The position numbers were made by a program, and so were the translations under genes. Below, piece by piece: positions 7,910-16,423 of a DNA stretch of 64,000 nucleotides (position 1 is the stretch's first letter; each line of letters begins with the position of its first letter). The DNA comes from Bacilli bacterium (lineage in GTDB: Bacteria; Bacillota_I; Bacilli_A; RF39; UBA660). The notes under the pieces are model-generated. The model did not search any database. It was given only the letters and a program-made list of their open reading frames with translations, and had not been told where the DNA came from. The stretch covers positions 1 to 64,000 of the forward strand of contig JAFUTV010000012.1 in the NCBI GenBank assembly GCA_017484125.1. The letters are read 5' to 3'.

Positions 7910-8916
7910 TGATAAAAGTTGCTATTAATGGTTTTGGAAGAATTGGAAGATTAGCTTTTAGAGAGATGATTACTTCAGTTGATTTTGATGTTGTTGCAAT
8001 TAATGATTTAGGTAATGCTGAAGAATTAGCTTATCTTTTAAAATATGATACTAATCATCGTAGTTTTTATGAAAATGAAATATCTTTTGATGATAATTAT
8101 TTAGTTATTGCAAATAAAAAAAGAATAAAAGTTTATACAGAAAAGGATCCAATTAATTTGCCATGGAAAGATTTGGATATTGACTTAGTTTTGGAGTGCA
8201 GTGGTGTATTTACTGATGTTGAGAGTGCATCAAAACACATTCAAGCTGGTGCAAAAAAAGTTTTAATATCTGCTCCAGCAAAAGGTGATTGTAAAACTAT
8301 AGTATATGGAGTAAATGATGATATAATTGATGGAAGTGAAACAATAGTTAGTGCTGCATCTTGTACTACTAATTGCTTAGCTCCAGTATTAAAAGTATTG
8401 GTTGATAATTTTAAAATTGAAAAAGGCTTTATGACTACAGTGCATGCTTATACTAATGATCAAGCTACCTTAGATATAGCTCATAAAAAAGGAATAATGG
8501 CTAGACGTGGTAGAGCTTGTGCTCAAAATATTGTTCCAACTTCAACAGGTGCTGCAAAGGCGATTGATAAAGTAATACCAGAATTAAAAGGTAAAATGGA
8601 TGGGATTGCTCTACGTGTTCCTGTTAGTGATGGTTCAATGATTGATTGTACTTTAGAATTGTCAAAAAATGTTACTAAAGAAGAAATTAATAATGCATTT
8701 ATAAATAATCAAAGTATTGCTTTAAAAACTACTAATGATCCTGTTGTATCAAGTGATGTAATAGGTAAAAAATGTGGTGCTTTAGTTGACTTATTATCTA
8801 CCAATGTTATTGAATCAAATCAAAAACAATTAGTAAAAGTAATAGCTTGGTATGATAATGAAATGGGTTATACTTCGCAAATGATGAGAACTGCTAAAAA
8901 ATTGTTTATAAAATAG
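7909..8916 (+). CDS. gapA: Glyceraldehyde-3-phosphate dehydrogenase
   Basis: A 335-residue glycolytic enzyme that oxidises and phosphorylates glyceraldehyde-3-phosphate to 1,3-bisphosphoglycerate with NAD. The N-terminus shows the Rossmann motif NGFGRIGR and Asp33, typical of NAD preference. The catalytic Cys152 is in SAASCTTNC, and His is in TTVHAYTNDQ. The C-terminal WYDNEMGYT is conserved. It overlaps the upstream kinase gene by one base. pgk lies 1.4 kb downstream, separated by a surface-protein gene, so the usual gap-pgk pair is interrupted. No CggR-type regulator gene is next to it. Confidence 0.97.
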   Translation: MIKVAINGFGRIGRLAFREMITSVDFDVVAINDLGNAEELAYLLKYDTNHRSFYENEISFDDNYLVIANKKRIKVYTEKDPINLPWKDLDIDLVLECSGVFTDVESASKHIQAGAKKVLISAPAKGDCKTIVYGVNDDIIDGSETIVSAASCTTNCLAPVLKVLVDNFKIEKGFMTTVHAYTNDQATLDIAHKKGIMARRGRACAQNIVPTSTGAAKAIDKVIPELKGKMDGIALRVPVSDGSMIDCTLELSKNVTKEEINNAFINNQSIALKTTNDPVVSSDVIGKKCGALVDLLSTNVIESNQKQLVKVIAWYDNEMGYTSQMMRTAKKLFIK

Positions 8917-8971
8917 TAGAAATATCAATTATTAAATGTTATAATAAAAATTAACAAGGTAGGTTTTTAAT

Positions 8972-10249
8972 ATGAGAAAAAGATATAAAGTTATGCTACT
9001 TTCAATAACAATATTATTAGTTGCTTCATTGCTTCTTGGTACATCTTATTCTTTATGGACAACTACTAATCATCAAGTTGGAGTTAATACAGTAAATGTT
9101 GGCTGTTTTAAAATTACATATACTGATACAGGTTTTGATGATTCTGGTGATATTATTTTAGATAATGATTATCCAATATCTGATACTAAGGGTATGTCTA
9201 GAACTCCATATAAGTTTAATATAAAAAATGAGTGTTCTATAGCTGCTAATTATACTGTTAATTTAGAAACTTTATCTGTAAGTAATATGAATGCTGATTA
9301 TTTAAAAGTTCAATTTAATGATAGTGAAACACCAGTTATTTATACTACTGGTTTAGAAACAGGAACTATTGCTTTAACTAGTGAATCAGTTTTAGCTAAA
9401 AAACTAACAACTGGATATCTAGCTGATGGTGAAGATGTTACTTATACTTTAAGATTATGGATTGATGATAGTGCAACAACTACAAGTGGAGTAATGAATA
9501 CTACATGGAAAGGAAAAGTGGTAGTAATAAGTGAAGCAACTAAGACTACTAATCCTGGTAGTGAGTATAGTGAATCTAGTCCATCTTCACTAAAAACCTT
9601 TATTACACCTTTATTAAATGAAGATAGTAGATATGTTGGTGCTAATCCTTCAAATTATGTTAAATTTAATAATGAATTATGGAGAATAGTTGGTATATTT
9701 AATGATAAAATAAAACTAGTTAGAGCAAGTACATTAGATGATTATACTTATGATACTAATATAGCAGGTTATACTACTTCACCATTTAATATGGTAGTAA
9801 ATGAAGTAACAACAAATTATTATGATACATTATTAGAAGATGCTAAGTCTTTAATTATTAATGGTACTTATAATGTTGGTGCTTTGTCATCTTTAGATAA
9901 AACGGCAAGTGAAGTATTAACTGATGAAAGTGCATCTACTTGGACAGGAAGTGTTGGAACAATTTCATTATCTGATTATTTATTTGCTTCATCAGATAGT
10001 GTATGTAAGACTAAAACAGCTTCTTCCTATGGAAATTGTGCTAATACAAACTATTTATATGCAAAAAGTAATATATGGACTATGACTCCTGCAACTACAT
10101 CTAATTATGTAATTGATGCTACTACTATTGCAGAAGGTGATACAATTACACAAAGAGGTATACTTCCTACAGTATATTTAAATGAAAATGTACTTATAAG
10201 TAGTGGTGCTGGTACAAGAAGTAATCCATATTTAATTACAATAGAATAA
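8972..10249 (+). CDS. SipW-type secreted surface protein
   Basis: A 425-residue exported protein. The N-terminus is basic (MRKRYK) followed by a hydrophobic core that ends in GTSYSLWTTT, the layout of SipW-cognate (TasA/camelysin class) signal peptides. The mature part is rich in Thr, Ser, Asn and Asp with few Lys, as in beta-rich surface proteins. A first beta domain covers about 35-190. The second (about 205-425) ends with SGAGTRSNPYLITIE, a C-terminal GxGTxxNPY motif that I associate with repeat families of surface proteins in gut Firmicutes. Three Cys are spread across the protein. It has its own TATAAT upstream (around 8940) and a terminator after it, so it is an independent unit inserted between gapA and pgk. 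Structural or adhesive role inferred; function unproven. Confidence 0.72.
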   Translation: MRKRYKVMLLSITILLVASLLLGTSYSLWTTTNHQVGVNTVNVGCFKITYTDTGFDDSGDIILDNDYPISDTKGMSRTPYKFNIKNECSIAANYTVNLETLSVSNMNADYLKVQFNDSETPVIYTTGLETGTIALTSESVLAKKLTTGYLADGEDVTYTLRLWIDDSATTTSGVMNTTWKGKVVVISEATKTTNPGSEYSESSPSSLKTFITPLLNEDSRYVGANPSNYVKFNNELWRIVGIFNDKIKLVRASTLDDYTYDTNIAGYTTSPFNMVVNEVTTNYYDTLLEDAKSLIINGTYNVGALSSLDKTASEVLTDESASTWTGSVGTISLSDYLFASSDSVCKTKTASSYGNCANTNYLYAKSNIWTMTPATTSNYVIDATTIAEGDTITQRGILPTVYLNENVLISSGAGTRSNPYLITIE

Positions 10250-10257
10250 TATCAAAT

Positions 10258-10275
10258 AAGTGTCTAATGACACTT
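10258..10275 (+). terminator. Terminator after the surface protein
   Basis: AAGTGTC (10258-10264) pairs with GACACTT (10269-10275), loop TAAT, followed by a T-run. It separates this gene from pgk. Confidence 0.85.
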
Positions 10276-10326
10276 TTTTTAATTATTAATTAATAAATAT
10301 AATGTATAATAATAGTGGTGATATAT

Positions 10327-11520
10327 ATGAATTTAATTCAAGATATGGATATTGATAATAAAAGGGTAATACTTAGATGTGATTTTAACGTACCAATTAA
10401 AGATAATAAAATATTAGATGATTATAAAATAAGAGAATCATTACAAACAATTAAGTATATAATGGATCATAATTCCAGTGTAATTATATTGTCTCATTTA
10501 GGAAAAATAAAAAAAGAAGAAGATAAGTTAAAAAATAGTTTGGAAATTGTAGCTATAAGACTTCAAGAATTATTATCTTCTAATGTTAAATTTTCAAAAC
10601 AAACAAGAAGTACAGCATTGGATGAATTAGTAAATACCTTAAAACCAAGAGATGTACTACTTTTAGAAAATACCAGATTTGAAGATTTACCTAATAAATT
10701 AGAAAGTGGATGTGATGCTCAACTATCATCATATTGGGCTGAACTTGGTGATGTATTTATTATGGATGCTTTTGGTTCTTCTCATAGAAGACATGCATCT
10801 ACTTATGGTATTTCAAAATATTTACCTACTGGTATTGGTTTTTTAATTCAAAAAGAATTAAAAGCCTTAAATGATTATGTATTAAATCCAGATCATCCAT
10901 TTACCATCATGATGGGTGGTGCAAAAATTGATGATAAGTTAGATCTTATGAACAAGTTATTGCCTAAATGTGATAAGATGCTGCTTAGTGGTGGCCTTGC
11001 TAATACTTGTTTAAAAGTATTAGGTTTTAATGTTGGAAATTCTATTGTATCTGATAATAGTGAAATTTTAAATAAAGTAAAAGAAATGCTAGTAACATAT
11101 AAAGACAAAATATCTTTACCATATGATGTTATTGTAACTAATACTTATGATGATACTTTTATAGATCAAAAAGGCATTGAAGAAGTAGATTCTAATGAAG
11201 AAATAAAAGATATTGGTGGCAAAACTATAGACGAATATAAAAAAATAATTAATAATTCTAAAACAATATTTGTAAATGGAACTTGTGGTATATATGAAGA
11301 TATTAAATTTGCTAATGGTACTAAAGAAATTCTAAGAATATTAGCTGAATCAAATGCTAACGTTATAGTTGGTGGTGGAGATGGGGCAAGTGCTGCAAGA
11401 AATTTTGGATATGCCAATAGTTTTGCATATGTATCAACAGGTGGAGGAGCTACGTTAGAATATATAATAAATGAAAAACTAGCTGCTCTTGAAGATATTG
11501 AAGAAACTGAAGTGTTGTAA
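10327..11520 (+). CDS. pgk: Phosphoglycerate kinase
   Basis: A 397-residue monomeric glycolytic kinase that transfers the acyl phosphate of 1,3-bisphosphoglycerate to ADP. It has the N-terminal substrate motif RCDFNVP, the SHLGK and LLENTRF motifs, and the C-terminal nucleotide-domain glycines (GGGDGASAA, STGGGATLEY). ATG 10327 is taken as start: GGTG lies 7 nt upstream and the protein then begins MNLIQD, in line with the family. A GTG at 10315 would lie inside the ribosome site. The gene has its own promoter region after the preceding terminator and ends in a hairpin overlapping its stop codon. Functionally it pairs with gapA and eno, also in this window. Confidence 0.96.
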   Translation: MNLIQDMDIDNKRVILRCDFNVPIKDNKILDDYKIRESLQTIKYIMDHNSSVIILSHLGKIKKEEDKLKNSLEIVAIRLQELLSSNVKFSKQTRSTALDELVNTLKPRDVLLLENTRFEDLPNKLESGCDAQLSSYWAELGDVFIMDAFGSSHRRHASTYGISKYLPTGIGFLIQKELKALNDYVLNPDHPFTIMMGGAKIDDKLDLMNKLLPKCDKMLLSGGLANTCLKVLGFNVGNSIVSDNSEILNKVKEMLVTYKDKISLPYDVIVTNTYDDTFIDQKGIEEVDSNEEIKDIGGKTIDEYKKIINNSKTIFVNGTCGIYEDIKFANGTKEILRILAESNANVIVGGGDGASAARNFGYANSFAYVSTGGGATLEYIINEKLAALEDIEETEVL

Positions 11521-11527
11521 AACACTT
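11510..11527 (+). terminator. Terminator of pgk
   Basis: AAGTGTT (11510-11516) pairs with AACACTT (11521-11527) around the loop GTAA, which contains the stop codon; a T-run follows. Confidence 0.8.
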
Positions 11528-11592
11528 TTTCTCATATTTATATATGCTAATAAAAGTGTTATAATAGGTAATGAGAAATAAGGAGAAGTAAA

Positions 11593-12504
11593 ATGTTGTA
11601 TATAGTTATATTATTATTATTAATAGTTATTTTATGTTTTATAATTAGTGGATGTATGTTTATAAAAGCTTTAAGTAGAGGTAGTGATAAGTCTTCTGTA
11701 TTAGAAAGTGATTTAAATGGAAGAAAAACTGATATGAAGATAAAAATATCTTTACCGGATACTAAATGGTTAAACGATAATTGTAAAAAGGTAAATATTA
11801 AAAGTAAAGATAATTTAAAATTACAAGGCTATATTGTTAATAATAATTCTGATAAATGGATTATATTTGTACATGGTTATTCAGGTGATCATAAACATAT
11901 GATTAATAGAGCTAAAAAAATGTATGAGATGGGTTATCAAGTATTACTAGTTGATTTAAGAGGACATGGTAAAAGCGAGGGAAAATATATTACCATGGGA
12001 ATAAAAGATTGTTACGATATTAAAGAGTGGATAACTTATTTGATTGAAAATGAATCTGCAAAAGAAATAGGACTGTTTGGAATTTCTATGGGTGCAGCAA
12101 CAGTTATGATGACAATTGGACTTGATTTGCCAAAGGAAGTAAAATTTGCAATTGAAGATTGTGGATATACAAGTGTATGGGAAGAATTTAAGTATCAAGT
12201 AAATAATTTATATCATTTACCAACATTTCCATTTTTACATATATGTAATTTATTTGCGATTATTTTTGCTAAATATAATTTTAAATCATATTCACCAATA
12301 GAAGCTATTTCTAATACTAAGATTCCTTTGCTACTTATTCATGGATCTAACGATACTTTTGTACCATTTAAAATGTTAAATGAAAATTATAATGCATGTA
12401 GCAGTAAAAAACAACAGTTGATAGTTAATGGTGCAAATCACGCTGAATCACAAGATTTAGATTATAACAAATATTGGGAAACTATAGAAAAATTTATTAA
12501 ATAA
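11593..12504 (+). CDS. Membrane-anchored alpha/beta hydrolase
   Basis: A 303-residue protein. One N-terminal hydrophobic helix (2-25) should anchor it, with the hydrolase domain following from about 55. The nucleophile is Ser165 in GISMGA, the acid Asp254 in HGSNDTFVP and the base His283 in GANHAES. FVHGYSGDH supplies the oxyanion region, and DLRGHGKSEG is typical of COG1073-type hydrolases. It would act on an ester or peptide-like substrate at the membrane; the substrate is unknown. AAGGAGAAG precedes the start and a TATAAT-like box lies about 30 nt upstream, so it seems to have its own promoter. Confidence 0.88.
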   Translation: MLYIVILLLLIVILCFIISGCMFIKALSRGSDKSSVLESDLNGRKTDMKIKISLPDTKWLNDNCKKVNIKSKDNLKLQGYIVNNNSDKWIIFVHGYSGDHKHMINRAKKMYEMGYQVLLVDLRGHGKSEGKYITMGIKDCYDIKEWITYLIENESAKEIGLFGISMGAATVMMTIGLDLPKEVKFAIEDCGYTSVWEEFKYQVNNLYHLPTFPFLHICNLFAIIFAKYNFKSYSPIEAISNTKIPLLLIHGSNDTFVPFKMLNENYNACSSKKQQLIVNGANHAESQDLDYNKYWETIEKFIK

Positions 12505-12560
12505 TTCTTTACATTTTATTGCATATAATATAGTATATTAAATGTTTGAAGGTGATAAAT

Positions 12561-12929
12561 ATGCAAAATATTAGTAAAAATGATTTAGTAAATATTCATT
12601 CAATGTTACTTACAGCGCTAAGATTGAACAAAATTGATTTAATAAATATTGGAAGTAGCGTTGATAATAAGATATCTTTGTATAAATGTGATGAGTTATG
12701 GAATATTACTTACCTAGATAAAAATATGAAAAAGATGAGAATAGTTGTATATGATTCAGATACTGCTTGCTTAGTAATATTTAAATTGATATGTATGAAT
12801 AATGATGAAGAATTGCTTGCCATTGACTATTATAATAAATATTTAAGTTTAAATATTCCTGCTTCAGAACTAGATGAATATGTAAATTATCATGAAAATC
12901 TATCGTTAAAAAATAAAAGAAGTCTTTAA
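12561..12929 (+). CDS. Small unrecognised soluble protein
   Basis: A 122-residue protein with no signal peptide or membrane helix. The middle has a beta-rich patch (YKCDELWNITYLDKN, then MRIVVYDSD), and the end is helical. The layout resembles small immunity-type or adaptor proteins, but I recognise no family. ATG 12561 is chosen because GAAGGTGA sits just upstream; the in-frame TTG at 12546 lies before that site. It stands between the hydrolase and prfB, and its stop codon is inside a palindromic terminator. Confidence 0.65.
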   Translation: MQNISKNDLVNIHSMLLTALRLNKIDLINIGSSVDNKISLYKCDELWNITYLDKNMKKMRIVVYDSDTACLVIFKLICMNNDEELLAIDYYNKYLSLNIPASELDEYVNYHENLSLKNKRSL

Positions 12930-12935
12930 AGACTT
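12920..12935 (+). terminator. Terminator overlapping the stop of the small gene
   Basis: Palindrome AAGTCTTT/AAAGACTT (12920-12927 with 12928-12935) followed by a T-run. Confidence 0.65.
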
Positions 12936-12989
12936 TTTATTTTTTTAATTTAACGATATAATATTTTTTAAGAAATGAGATGATTGATT

Positions 12990-14073
12990 ATGGATATTAG
13001 TATTATTAATAATAAAGTTAAAGAAATGGAAGAAAAACTTAATACTATTAGGAGGTCTCTTTGACTTAGATAGTATTGAAAAAGAAATAAGTGCATTAGA
13101 GGAAGAAATGGCAAAGGATAATTTTTGGGATAATATTGATTATGCAAATAATATAAATCAAAAATTAACTAATTTAAAAAAGAGTATTTCTTCTTATAAT
13201 AAATTAAATGATAGTTTATCTTTAATTAAAGAAGTATTAGATACTAATGATGAAGAATTAATAAATGAATCTATTTTAGAATTAGATGACTTATCTAAAG
13301 ATATTGAAGATTTAGAATTAACAACACTATTAAATGGAAAATATGATTCACTTAATTGTTTCTTAGAAATTCATCCTGGAGCTGGAGGAACTGAGAGTTG
13401 CGATTTTGCTTCAATGCTTTATCGTATGTATACAAGGTTTTTAGAAAAAAATAATTATACTTATGAAGTAATTAATTTGGAAGATGGTGAAGAAGCAGGT
13501 ATTAAATCTGTTACAATTTTAATAAAAGGTTTTTATCCATATGGTTATTTAAAGGGTGAAACTGGTGTCCATCGCTTGGTAAGAATATCACCTTTTGATT
13601 CAAATGCAAGACGTCATACATCTTTTGCTTCAGTAATGGTAACACCTGAATTTAATAATGATATAAATATAGATATAAAAGATAGTGATTTAAAAATAGA
13701 TGTTTATCACTCATCAGGTGCCGGTGGACAATCAGTTAATACGTCTAATTCAGCAGTTCGTATTACTCATTTACCATCAAAAATTGTTGTAACATGCCAA
13801 GTTGAAAGAAGTCAGGCAAGAAATAAAGATATGGCTATGCAAATGTTAAAATCTAAATTATATCAACAAGAAATATTGAAACAACAAGAACAATTATCTT
13901 CCGTTAAGGGAGAAACTATGGAAATTAACTTTGGAAGTCAAATTAGAAATTATGTTTTAGAACCATATAAATTAATTAAAGATTTAAGATCTGGATATGA
14001 AACATCAAATACTGACAAGGTTCTTGACGGAGAAATAATGCCAATTATAAAATCAGTATTAAAAAATAAGTAG
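12990..14073 (+). CDS. prfB: Peptide chain release factor 2, with programmed +1 frameshift
   Basis: RF2 reads UGA and UAA and triggers hydrolysis of the finished peptide. The gene starts at ATG 12990. Twenty-four codons later it meets the in-frame stop UGA at 13062, inside the classic autoregulatory site CTT-TGA-C, with a perfect internal Shine-Dalgarno AGGAGG at 13050-13055. A +1 shift reads GAC at 13063 and continues to 14073, giving 360 residues, close to the family length. The peptidyl-transferase motif GGQ is at about 245-247 and the stop-recognition tripeptide SPF at about 200-202. Reading only from ATG 13108 would remove the N-terminal helices. This is direct evidence that UGA is a stop codon in this organism. 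Confidence 0.95.
13050..13065 (+). promoter_or_regulatory. prfB: RF2 programmed frameshift site
   Basis: AGGAGG (13050-13055), a 3-nt spacer, then CTT (13059-13061) and TGA (13062-13064) followed by C. This matches the RF2 autoregulatory signal: low RF2 leaves the ribosome paused at UGA, and the internal Shine-Dalgarno pushes it to +1. Confidence 0.93.
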
Positions 14074-14103
14074 TTTTATGGTATATTAATAATAGGTGAA
14101 GAT

Positions 14104-14961
14104 ATGCTAAAGTATAAGAAGTATATTAATTTAATTATTGGTGTATTAATTGAATCACTTGGATTCAGTTTGTTTTTGGAACCAAATAATTTATCTGCAA
14201 CAGATGTTAGTGGTTTAGCAGTAATCTTTCATAAATTATATAATGTTAATATTGCCTTATTTGTACTTATTGGTAATTTATTATTAATTATAGTATCTTT
14301 TATTTTTTTAGGTAAAAAGAAAACTTTAAAAACAATATTAGGTTCGCTGCTTTTACCTTTTTTTATCTATGTAGAGGAAATGTTTGTATATATGATTGAT
14401 TTTTCACAAATAGATGTAATGCTATTAGCAATACTAGGTGGTGTTTTTGTTGGTATAGGAAATGGACTAATATTTAGATCTGGTTATACTTCTGGTGGTA
14501 CAGATATTATTGAAGATATTTTTACTAAATATTTTCATATGTCTTTAGGAAAATCAATAATGTTTGTAGATGGATTCGTTGTTTTAGCTGGTGGTCTTGC
14601 CTTTGGTATTGAACCAATGATATATTCAATGTTAGCACTTTTCATGATGTCTACTTTTTCTAATCGTAAGTTAATTGGAATAGATGAAGATAAAATTATG
14701 TTAATAACTACTAAAAATAAAAAGCAAATAATAGATTTTATGACTACTCACTACCAATATGGTATTACTATAATGGATGCTGAAGGTGCTTTTACCAAAA
14801 CAGAAAGTGATTTTATAATGTGCTCTGTTAGTTCTAAAAATTATTATAAAATTAAAAAATCTTTAAAGAAAGAAGATCCAACATCTTTTATTATTGTATT
14901 AAATTCATATGATACAAATTATATAAATAAAGATTATAGGCATAGTGCTAAAGTTAATTAA
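14104..14961 (+). CDS. YitT-family membrane protein (DUF161 + DUF2179)
   Basis: A 285-residue protein with five or six hydrophobic segments between about 8 and 195, containing the conserved loop FRSGYTSGGTDII. A soluble C-terminal DUF2179 domain follows (about 195-275), in which MLITTKNKKQIIDFM and GITIMDAEGAF are recognisable. The family is widespread in Firmicutes; its transported substrate or signalling role is not settled. It follows prfB by 30 bp without a terminator, so it may share that transcript. RBS AGGTGAAG. An AT-rich hairpin follows the stop codon. Confidence 0.9.
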   Translation: MLKYKKYINLIIGVLIESLGFSLFLEPNNLSATDVSGLAVIFHKLYNVNIALFVLIGNLLLIIVSFIFLGKKKTLKTILGSLLLPFFIYVEEMFVYMIDFSQIDVMLLAILGGVFVGIGNGLIFRSGYTSGGTDIIEDIFTKYFHMSLGKSIMFVDGFVVLAGGLAFGIEPMIYSMLALFMMSTFSNRKLIGIDEDKIMLITTKNKKQIIDFMTTHYQYGITIMDAEGAFTKTESDFIMCSVSSKNYYKIKKSLKKEDPTSFIIVLNSYDTNYINKDYRHSAKVN

Positions 14962-14981
14962 TACTTGATAATATTAATTAA
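14954..14981 (+). terminator. Probable terminator after the YitT-family gene
   Basis: TTAATTAATA (14954-14963) pairs with TATTAATTAA (14972-14981) and a T-run follows. The stem is entirely A/T, so it is weaker than most here. Confidence 0.55.
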
Positions 14982-15014
14982 TTTTTTTATAATACTTAAA
15001 TTGAAGGGATTATA

Positions 15015-16331
15015 ATGAATAAAACGCTAGATTATTTAAATAGTATATTAGATAGTAATTCAATTGTAGTAATAGGCTGTTCTGGTGGACCAGATTCAAT
15101 GTGCCTATTACATCTTTTGTGTTTATTAAAAAATAAAATAGGTTTTAAAATAATTGTAGCTCACATGAATCATAAAGTGAGAAAAGAAGCTGATGAAGAA
15201 GCAAATTATGTTTACAAGTATTCTAAAGGAAATAATTTAATGTATGAATATTATGAATTAAAAGAAAAGATTAATTCTAATTTTCATAGTAGAGCAAGAA
15301 TTATTAGGTATCAATTCTTTGATGAAGTAATTCAAAAATACAATGCCACTCACTTAATGACTGCACATCATGGTGATGATTTGATTGAAACTATTTTAAT
15401 GCGAATTCAAAGGGGATCAAATTTAAAAGGATATTCTGGTTTTGATTTGTTAACAGATAAAAAAACATATAAACAAGTAAAACCATTAATATTTTATACA
15501 AAAGAAGATATTAAGAATTATTTAGTTAATAATAATATTAAATATTATATTGATTCAACAAATGAAGAAGATGATTATTTAAGAAATAGATATCGTCATC
15601 ATATACTTCCACTTCTTCATCAAGAATATAATCTGATTCAAGAAAAATATTTAAAGTTTTCAAATACAATTAATGAAGCCGATTCATTTATTAATAATTA
15701 TTTAAATAGTATTATTATAAAAGTGTTTAATAATAATATTTTATATATAGATGAATATAAAAAAGAAGATAAAATAATTCAAAAAAGAATAATAGAATAT
15801 ATTTTGTCTACTTTATATATTGATGATTTATATAAAGTAAGTGATGCTAATATTAATGAAATTAATAAAATAATTGAAAGTGATAGAGCAAATTTATCTA
15901 TTAATTTACCAAATAATCATACTTTAACTAAAGAATATAATAAAATATATGTTAATAAAATGAAAGTTGTTAACAACAAATCTACAAATGGATTATATTA
16001 TGAAGATAATATGTATATAATAAAAGAAGTAGATGCTTCAAATGATACATCAAATTATACTATTAGAATTGATATTAATGAATTAAAAGAACCATTATTT
16101 TTTGACAATAGAAAACCTGGTGATAAAATGTTTATTAAAAATTCAAAAGGGTATAGAAAGATAAAGGATATATTTATTGATTTAAAACTATCAAAAGAAG
16201 TAAGAGATAATATTCCTATATTATATGATAGTAATAGAGAAGTTTTATGGATACCAGGACTTAAAAAATCTAAGTATGATAAAAAAGAAAATAATAATAA
16301 TTATATAATTTTAAATTGTATAAAAAAATAA
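15015..16331 (+). CDS. tilS: tRNA(Ile)-lysidine synthase
   Basis: A 438-residue enzyme that uses ATP and lysine to convert C34 of the CAU-anticodon isoleucine tRNA to lysidine, so that it reads AUA. The N-terminal PP-loop SGGPDS is at 23-28. HMNHKVRKEADEE and the metal/substrate motif TAHHGDD follow. The C-terminal TilS domain contains DNRKPGDKM and the lysidine-substrate region GYRKIKDIFID. In an AT-rich genome with many AUA codons this enzyme is essential. It lies directly before ftsH, as in most Firmicutes, but the hpt gene that often sits between them is missing. RBS GAAGGGA. Confidence 0.95.
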   Translation: MNKTLDYLNSILDSNSIVVIGCSGGPDSMCLLHLLCLLKNKIGFKIIVAHMNHKVRKEADEEANYVYKYSKGNNLMYEYYELKEKINSNFHSRARIIRYQFFDEVIQKYNATHLMTAHHGDDLIETILMRIQRGSNLKGYSGFDLLTDKKTYKQVKPLIFYTKEDIKNYLVNNNIKYYIDSTNEEDDYLRNRYRHHILPLLHQEYNLIQEKYLKFSNTINEADSFINNYLNSIIIKVFNNNILYIDEYKKEDKIIQKRIIEYILSTLYIDDLYKVSDANINEINKIIESDRANLSINLPNNHTLTKEYNKIYVNKMKVVNNKSTNGLYYEDNMYIIKEVDASNDTSNYTIRIDINELKEPLFFDNRKPGDKMFIKNSKGYRKIKDIFIDLKLSKEVRDNIPILYDSNREVLWIPGLKKSKYDKKENNNNYIILNCIKK

Positions 16332-16340
16332 ATACAATGT

Positions 16341-16370
16341 ATTAATAAATTATTTATAAAATTTATTAAT
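16341..16370 (+). terminator. Possible AT-only hairpin between tilS and ftsH
   Basis: ATTAATAAAT (16341-16350) pairs with ATTTATTAAT (16361-16370), followed by TTATTTT. It is all A/T, so termination is uncertain. A TATAAT box follows near 16390, giving ftsH its own promoter. Confidence 0.35.
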
Positions 16371-16423
16371 TTATTTTAAAAAATTATGTTATAATATTTT
16401 AGTACTTATGAAGGAGAGAGATT

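Noticed and set aside
13062-13064. In-frame TGA in prfB as possible sense codon (code 4) or a broken gene
   Set aside because: It sits in the classic RF2 frameshift site with internal Shine-Dalgarno, and TGA ends other intact genes such as those at 3999 and 63960.
13108-14073. Independent prfB start at ATG 13108
   Set aside because: It would remove the conserved N-terminal helices, and no ribosome site precedes it; the frameshifted start at 12990 restores normal length.
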